NCBI GenBank assembly: GCA_900556515.1
Contig: USPH01000013.1
Span: 1 to 12,868 of the forward strand
DNA length: 12,868 bases
DNA from: an uncultured Collinsella sp.
Lineage (GTDB): Bacteria > Actinomycetota > Coriobacteriia > Coriobacteriales > Coriobacteriaceae
Reading direction: 5' to 3'
Each line of letters begins with the position of its first letter. Positions within the stretch are counted from its first letter, which is position 1. Shown here one piece after another: positions 7,897-12,868 of the stretch. A model generated the notes under the pieces. That model had not been told where the DNA came from, did no database searches, and saw only the letters and a list, made by a program, of their open reading frames with translations. Both the position numbers and the translations under genes were made by a program.

Positions 7897-8119
7897 TGAG
7901 TCCCAGTCGTCATGGTGGTGACAACCCCTCGCCTAACCGCGGGCATGATAGTTCTTTGAAACGCTTTAGCAATTGAATGATTTTAAGTCTTAATGAGCTC
8001 TTAATATTGCCTAGCGGCCAAGTAGATTTTGGGACATGCCTAGAAATCCACCGAATGGGATGGTTGAGCGGGGGTATCATCTTTCACACGAAAATAGTTT
8101 CTAGTGTTAGGGGTTTTCG
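7897..8119. promoter_or_regulatory. Divergent intergenic region between the dehydrogenase and MarR genes
   Basis: About 220 bp shared by two divergent units, AT-rich in the middle (7975-8010). It must hold the upstream part of the minus-strand promoter and the promoter and operators of the marR-ABC operon, but no clean -35/-10 pair was found on the plus strand. Possible elements are a TTGAAACGCTTTAGCAA semi-palindrome (about 7956-7972) and CTAGAAA/TTTCTAG copies in inverted orientation (8040-8046, 8098-8104). The latter lies next to the marR start and could be a MarR binding half-site. Confidence 0.3.
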
Positions 8120-8569
8120 GTGGAAGATACCGATTTCCGTGAGCTTGGGCGTCAACTCCTTACCGAGTTCGGCAGCATGCATCAGCGCATTTCGCATTTT
8201 GCGGACAAAGCCCTCAGCGGCGAGATGGCCGTCATGCGCGCCCTCATACTCGCCGGCGGTTCGCTCACGCCGAGCGAACTCGCTGATCGCGCCTGGGTCT
8301 CGAGTGCCCGCATCGCCAATATCCTACGCGCTCTCGAAGCCAAGGGCTGGGTCGAGCGCGAGCACTCAAAGACCGACCGTCGTCGCGTACACGTCACGGT
8401 GACCGACAAAGGATTCCAGGATCTCGAAATCAAACGTCGGGAATTCGAGAACCGCACTGCGGCTTTCCTCGAGCAGCTCGGCGAAACAGATACCCAAGAG
8501 ATGGTGCGCCTTCTAAGACGTGCCAACGAAATTATCGACCACAATCAAGAAAGGAGAGATGCCGAGTGA
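8120..8569 (+). CDS. MarR-family transcriptional regulator
   Basis: A 149-aa protein of normal MarR length. The winged helix-turn-helix spans about 45-98: LTPSELADRAWVSSARIANILRALEAKGWVER is the helix-turn-helix and the wing is DRRRVHVTVTDKG (86-98). N- and C-terminal helices should form the dimer. MarR proteins typically repress their own operon and release DNA when a small aromatic or drug-like ligand binds. The GTG at 8120 is chosen because it gives a full N-terminal helix; its ribosome binding site (AGGGG, 6 nt away) is weak. The stop codon overlaps the GTG of the first ABC gene by 4 bp, so it is cotranscribed and probably translationally coupled with the exporter, which it is expected to control. 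The ligand is unknown. Confidence 0.92.
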   Translation: MEDTDFRELGRQLLTEFGSMHQRISHFADKALSGEMAVMRALILAGGSLTPSELADRAWVSSARIANILRALEAKGWVEREHSKTDRRRVHVTVTDKGFQDLEIKRREFENRTAAFLEQLGETDTQEMVRLLRRANEIIDHNQERRDAE

Positions 8570-10935
8570 GGATTCTCAAGCTCTTTAAAAAGCATATCCT
8601 GGCACTGTTCACAGCTATCGTACTCATCGTAATCAGCTGCAACGCCGACCTGGCACTGCCTACCTATATGAGCGATATCGTCGACGTGGGCGTGCAGCAA
8701 GGCGGTATCGCCTCGCCCGTGCCCGACACCATTCGCGCCGAATCGCTCGACGACCTCGAACTCTTTATGAGCGCCAAGGACGCCAAAACTGTGGAGGCCG
8801 TGTTTAGCAATGCGGACAATAACGGCATTCGAACGTACAAGGGCACCGAGGAGGAGCGCGCCGACGGCGGCAAGATTGCCGACATCATGAGCCTGCCTGA
8901 GACCGTCGTGCTCGCCTTCAACCAGGGCATCGACGCCGACTCCATGGGCGACATGACCGGCGCATCCGCCGAGGCAAGCGATGGCGGTGCCGCCCAGGCC
9001 ATGCCCACCCCCGAGCAGATGGCGGCGATGACGCCCGAGCAGCTCGCCGAGATGCAGCAGAAGGTCGCAGCGGCGCAGAACATGCAAAAGCAGATTGATG
9101 CCGACGGCGGTAAGATCACCATGAAGAGCCTGCGCCTGGGTGTCGAGGGCGGTCTTATCGATCAGGGCAAGCTCGTCGAGGGCGCCAACGATATGGCTGA
9201 CAAAATGGGCTCCATGTCGGGCTCCATCGTCACCCAGCGCGCCGTGACCTACGTGCAAGAAGAGTACAAGGCGCAGGGTATCGACCCCGCCGACGTGCAG
9301 AACGCCTACCTGGGCCGCATGGCGACCACGATGTTTGGTCTGTGTCTGGTGTCGCTGGTCGCCACCATCCTGACCGGCGCCGTGGCCTCGCGCACCGCCT
9401 GCTCCATCGCCCGCGACCTGCGCCGCGAGACCTTCAACAAGGTTATGCACTTCTCGCCGGCCGAGGTGGGCAAGTTTAGCCAGGCCTCGCTCATCACCCG
9501 CTGCACCAACGACATTCAGCAGATCCAGATGGCCGCAACCCTGTTTATCCGCATGTGCCTGATGGCCCCCGTCATGGGCATCGTCGCTGTCATGCGCGTC
9601 CTGGCCAACCACACCGGCCTGGAGTGGACCATCGCCGTAGCCATCATCGCGGTCTCGGCCGTCGTCGGCGTGCTCATGGGCCTCACCATGCCCAAGTTCA
9701 AAAAGATGCAGAGCTTTGTGGACCGCGTGAACCTTACCGCCCGCGAGCTGCTCGACGGCCTTATGCCCATCCGCTCGTTCAACCGCGAGGAACATGAGCT
9801 CGAGCGTTTTGACAAGGCTTCGCTCGACCTGATGACCACGCAGCTCTACACCAACCGCGCCATGAGCTTTATGATGCCGCTCATGATGCTCGTCATGAAC
9901 TGCATCACCGTGCTTATCGTCTGGTTTGGCGCGCAGGGCGTGTCCGACGGCGTGATGCAGGTCGGCAACATGATGGCGTTTATCTCCTACACCATGCAGA
10001 TCGTCATGGCGTTTATGATCCTCACCATGGTTTCGGTTATCCTGCCCCGTGCCGAGGTCGCAGCCGAGCGCGTGGAAGAGGTCATCACTTGCCCCACCAG
10101 CATCAACGACCCCGTCTCGCCCAAACTGCCCGCGGCCAGCGCGCCGCGCGGCGAGCTCACCTTCCGCGACGTGAGCTTCCAGTATCCCGATGCCCGCGCC
10201 GACGTCATCAGCGGCGTGAACTTCACCACGCATGCCGGTCAGATGCTCGGCATTATTGGCTCCACGGGCTCGGGCAAGTCCACGCTCGTGCAGCTGATTC
10301 CGCGCCTGTACGACGTCACGGGCGGCAGCATTTCGCTCGACGGCATCGATGTGCGCGACATGACCCTTTCCGAGCTACGCCGCCGCATTGGCTATATCCC
10401 GCAGCAGGGACGCCTGTTCTCGGGCACCGTCGAGAGCAACCTTAAGTTTGCCGGCGACATGGTGAGCGACGAGGACATGTACCGGGCGGCACGCATCGCC
10501 CAGGCCGAGGACTTTATCGCCGAGCGCGAGGGCGGCTACGACTCCCCCATCAGCCAGGGCGGCTCCAATGTCTCGGGCGGTCAGCGCCAGCGCCTGGCCA
10601 TCGCCCGCGCCCTGGCCAAAAAGCCCGAGGTCGTGGTGTTTGATGACTCGTTTAGTGCGCTTGACTACAAGACCGACGCGCGCCTGCGCGAGGAGCTGGC
10701 CAAAAACGTCACCGACGCCGCACTCGTGGTCGTGGCACAACGCATCGCGACCATCATGCACGCCGACCAGATCATCGTACTCGACGACGGTCACGTAGTG
10801 GGCACCGGCACGCACAAGGAGCTACTGCGCAGCTGCCCGGCGTACCTGGAAATCGCACAGTCGCAGCTTTCCGCCGAGGAGCTGGGGCTTACCCAAGAAG
10901 AAATTGCAGCCGTTATGGAAGGAGGCGAGCGCTAA
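8566..10935 (+). CDS. ABC exporter half-transporter, degenerate-NBD subunit with large extracytoplasmic insertion
   Basis: A 789-aa fused permease and ATPase, longer than usual half-exporters (about 580-620 aa). TM1 is at about 10-32. Residues about 45-250 form a soluble, charged insertion with a Met/Gln/Ala-rich helical stretch (PTPEQMAAMTPEQLAEMQQK). The other five membrane helices lie at about 252-495. In the ATPase domain Walker A is GSTGSGKST (565-573), the Q-loop is IPQQGRLFSGTV and the signature VSGGQ (669-673). Walker B VVVFDD has Asp694 instead of the catalytic Glu, and the switch residue is Gln725 instead of His. This matches the degenerate subunit of heterodimeric exporters such as TM287/288 and BmrCD. 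The GTG start overlaps the marR stop by 4 bp and has AAGGAGA 8 nt upstream. It pairs with the next gene, which it overlaps by 1 bp. Likely role: drug or peptide/lipid efflux. Confidence 0.92.
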   Translation: MRILKLFKKHILALFTAIVLIVISCNADLALPTYMSDIVDVGVQQGGIASPVPDTIRAESLDDLELFMSAKDAKTVEAVFSNADNNGIRTYKGTEEERADGGKIADIMSLPETVVLAFNQGIDADSMGDMTGASAEASDGGAAQAMPTPEQMAAMTPEQLAEMQQKVAAAQNMQKQIDADGGKITMKSLRLGVEGGLIDQGKLVEGANDMADKMGSMSGSIVTQRAVTYVQEEYKAQGIDPADVQNAYLGRMATTMFGLCLVSLVATILTGAVASRTACSIARDLRRETFNKVMHFSPAEVGKFSQASLITRCTNDIQQIQMAATLFIRMCLMAPVMGIVAVMRVLANHTGLEWTIAVAIIAVSAVVGVLMGLTMPKFKKMQSFVDRVNLTARELLDGLMPIRSFNREEHELERFDKASLDLMTTQLYTNRAMSFMMPLMMLVMNCITVLIVWFGAQGVSDGVMQVGNMMAFISYTMQIVMAFMILTMVSVILPRAEVAAERVEEVITCPTSINDPVSPKLPAASAPRGELTFRDVSFQYPDARADVISGVNFTTHAGQMLGIIGSTGSGKSTLVQLIPRLYDVTGGSISLDGIDVRDMTLSELRRRIGYIPQQGRLFSGTVESNLKFAGDMVSDEDMYRAARIAQAEDFIAEREGGYDSPISQGGSNVSGGQRQRLAIARALAKKPEVVVFDDSFSALDYKTDARLREELAKNVTDAALVVVAQRIATIMHADQIIVLDDGHVVGTGTHKELLRSCPAYLEIAQSQLSAEELGLTQEEIAAVMEGGER

Positions 10936-12791
10936 TGGCAGACGAGACCAAGACCCAAATTCCCAAGCCCACCCGTCAGCGTGGACCCATGGGCCGCATG
11001 GGCGGCATGCGTCGCGGCGAAAAGGCCAAGGACTTTAAAGGCACCATGAGGCAGCTGCTCGGCTATATTGGCCAGCACAAGATTGCCGTGTTTGCCGCCG
11101 TCGCCTTTGCCGTGTGCTCGGTCATCTTTAACATTGTGGGGCCCAAGGTGCTCGGCCAGGTTACGACCAAGCTGTTTGAGGGCCTGGTTGCCAAAGTCAA
11201 CGGTACCGGCGATGTCGACTTTAACTGGATCGCCAAGACGCTCGGCTTTTTGCTCTGCCTGTACCTGGCGAGCTCTATCTGCAGCCTCATCCAGGGCTGG
11301 CTCATGACCGGCGTCACGCAAAAGATTTGCTACCGCATGCGCAAGGAGATCGCCGCCAAGATTGCCGTCGTGCCGATGAGCTACTTTAACGGTCACAGCA
11401 AGGGCGATGTGCTCAGCCGCATCACCAACGACGTCGATACGCTGGGTCAGTCACTCAATCAGAGCGTGACGCAGCTTATTACGTCGGTGACGCAGATTAT
11501 CGGCGTGCTCGTCATGATGTTGTCGATTAGTCTGCCGCTTACCGGCGTCACCGTGCTCACGCTGCCGGCCGCCGCGATTATCTTGATGGTGATGATTCAC
11601 TTCTCGCAGCCGTACTTCCGCGAGCAGCAGCAGGTCCTGGGCACCGTCAACGGCATTATCGAGGAGGATTTTGCCGGCCAGAACGTCATTCAGGTGTTTG
11701 ACCGCGCCGAGGCCTCGATCGAGGAGTTCGACCGTCAAAACGACCGACTGTTTGTGAGCGGTTGGCGCTCGCAGTTCCTGTCGGGCCTGATGATGCCGCT
11801 TATGAGCTTGGTGGGCAACATGGGCTACGTGGGCGTTGTCGTGGTGGGCGCACAGCTCGCGCTGACCGGCAATGCCACGCCCGGCGACATCCAGAGCTTT
11901 ATCCAGTACGTGCGCAACTTTACGCAGCCGGTGCAGCAGCTGGGCAACGTGAGCAACACGATGCAGTCGATGGCCGCCGCCACCGAGCGCGTCTTTGAGT
12001 TCCTGGCCGCGCCCGAGGAGGAACAGAAAGCCGACGCGCAGATTCCCGAGAAGCGCCCCGGCCACGTTGAGTTCGACCACGTCAAGTTTGGCTACACGCC
12101 CGACAAGACCATCATCCACGACTTTAGCTGCGAGGCGCAGCCCGGTCAGACCATCGCCATCGTCGGCCCCACCGGCGCCGGCAAGACCACGCTCATTAAG
12201 CTGCTGCAGCGTTTCTACGACGTGGATGACGGTTCGCTGCGCGTCGAGGGCGTCGACGTGCGCGACTGGGACCGCGCGGCACTGCGCGGCGAGTTTGCCA
12301 TGGTGCTGCAGGATACCTGGCTGTTTAACGGCACCATCCGCGAGAACATCCGCTACGGACGTCCCGATGCGACTGACGCCGAGGTCGAGGCCGCCGCGCG
12401 CGCCGCACGCTGCGACCACTTTATCCATACGCTCGCCGGCGGCTACGACTTTATGATCAATGAGGAGGGCACCAACCTCTCACAGGGCCAGCGCCAACTC
12501 GTGACCATCGCCCGTGCCATTTTGGCCGACCGCCCGGCGCTGATTTTGGACGAGGCGACCTCCAACGTCGATACCCGCACCGAGGAGCTCATCCAGCGCG
12601 CCATGGATGCGCTGATGCAGGGCCGCACGAGCTTTGTCATCGCGCATCGCCTGTCCACGATCCGCAACGCCGACGTAATCTTGGTGATCCGTGACGGCGA
12701 CATCGTCGAGAAGGGCACACACGACGAACTGCTCGCCCAGGGCGGCTTCTACGCCGACCTGTACAACTCGCAGTTCGACGAGGCGGCGTAA
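10935..12791 (+). CDS. ABC exporter half-transporter, canonical-NBD subunit
   Basis: A 618-aa partner subunit. A basic Gly/Met/Arg-rich cytoplasmic N-terminus (about 13-30) precedes six membrane helices (about 45-345). The ATPase domain has Walker A GPTGAGKTT (411-419), Q-loop Gln459, Walker B LILDE with catalytic Glu540, and switch His571 in IAHRLSTI. Its signature is LSQGQ (515-519) rather than LSGGQ. This fits the asymmetric heterodimer: the hydrolysing site uses this subunit's Walker motifs with the partner's SGGQ, while the altered signature faces the partner's degenerate site. The ATG overlaps the upstream stop codon (TAATG) and GGAGG lies about 10 nt before it, so translation is coupled and equal amounts are expected. 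A strong terminator follows 27 bp after the stop. Substrate is unknown. Confidence 0.94.
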   Translation: MADETKTQIPKPTRQRGPMGRMGGMRRGEKAKDFKGTMRQLLGYIGQHKIAVFAAVAFAVCSVIFNIVGPKVLGQVTTKLFEGLVAKVNGTGDVDFNWIAKTLGFLLCLYLASSICSLIQGWLMTGVTQKICYRMRKEIAAKIAVVPMSYFNGHSKGDVLSRITNDVDTLGQSLNQSVTQLITSVTQIIGVLVMMLSISLPLTGVTVLTLPAAAIILMVMIHFSQPYFREQQQVLGTVNGIIEEDFAGQNVIQVFDRAEASIEEFDRQNDRLFVSGWRSQFLSGLMMPLMSLVGNMGYVGVVVVGAQLALTGNATPGDIQSFIQYVRNFTQPVQQLGNVSNTMQSMAAATERVFEFLAAPEEEQKADAQIPEKRPGHVEFDHVKFGYTPDKTIIHDFSCEAQPGQTIAIVGPTGAGKTTLIKLLQRFYDVDDGSLRVEGVDVRDWDRAALRGEFAMVLQDTWLFNGTIRENIRYGRPDATDAEVEAAARAARCDHFIHTLAGGYDFMINEEGTNLSQGQRQLVTIARAILADRPALILDEATSNVDTRTEELIQRAMDALMQGRTSFVIAHRLSTIRNADVILVIRDGDIVEKGTHDELLAQGGFYADLYNSQFDEAA

Positions 12792-12818
12792 AACCGGCGG
12801 CAAACAACCGCAATACCC

Positions 12819-12856
12819 AAAAACGGGGGCGCAGGACAACCTGCGCCCCCGTTTTT
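12819..12856. terminator. Strong bidirectional intrinsic terminator of the marR-ABC operon
   Basis: A perfect 17-bp inverted repeat: AAAAACGGGGGCGCAGG (12819-12835) and its complement (12840-12856) around an ACAA loop. On the plus strand it ends in TTTTT, and on the minus strand likewise, so it can stop transcripts arriving from either side. Confidence 0.93.
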
Positions 12857-12868
12857 GCTCTGCGGCCC

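Noticed and set aside
8545..10233. Long open frame (562 codons) on the minus strand opposite the first ABC gene, His/Gly/Asp-rich
   Set aside because: Composition typical of an antisense frame in GC-rich coding DNA; the plus frame has complete ABC exporter motifs.

Overview
This window is GC-rich (about 60% by eye) and reads like part of the chromosome of an anaerobic, sugar-fermenting actinobacterium. I would guess the Coriobacteriia, and Collinsella in particular. The guess rests on codon bias, the mix of fermentation and PTS sugar genes, and the style of the two-subunit ABC exporter; it is recognition from memory, not a database result.

Region 1 (about 1-2853, minus strand) is a fructoside/sucrose-type utilisation locus. 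A LacI-family repressor gene is followed by a GH32-type glycoside hydrolase gene and then by a PTS permease gene of which only the EIIB N-terminus is inside the window. LacI-type operators with an AACGTTT-like core sit on both promoters. Two of them lie inside a near-ideal sigma-70 promoter in front of the hydrolase, and one overlaps the repressor's own promoter. This indicates local induction by the substrate plus autoregulation.

Region 2 (about 2919-5880, minus strand) holds the most notable feature: a pyruvate formate-lyase made as two polypeptides. The large subunit (683 aa) keeps the Cys-Cys active site but stops before the glycyl-radical domain. That domain is encoded separately, 85 bp downstream, as an 83-aa protein with its own strong ribosome binding site. 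The spacer carries two hairpins and a possible extended -10. Downstream of the small subunit is a large nested palindrome that may be a small non-autonomous mobile element or a strong RNA hairpin. Upstream lies a gene-free leader of nearly 400 bp that contains a LacI-type operator-like site.

Region 3 (5881-7896, minus strand) is a probable two-gene unit: a short-chain dehydrogenase followed by a 2-keto-3-deoxygluconate permease (KdgT family). It probably serves uptake and interconversion of sugar-acid intermediates. The unit ends in a hairpin and has a weak hairpin between the genes.

Region 4 (8120-12856, plus strand) is a tightly overlapping operon of a MarR-family regulator and two ABC half-exporters. 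The nucleotide-binding domains are asymmetric: the first subunit is degenerate in its catalytic Glu and switch His, the second is canonical. The first subunit also carries a roughly 200-residue soluble insertion after TM1. A strong bidirectional intrinsic terminator closes the operon. No tRNA, rRNA, CRISPR array or transposase gene was found.
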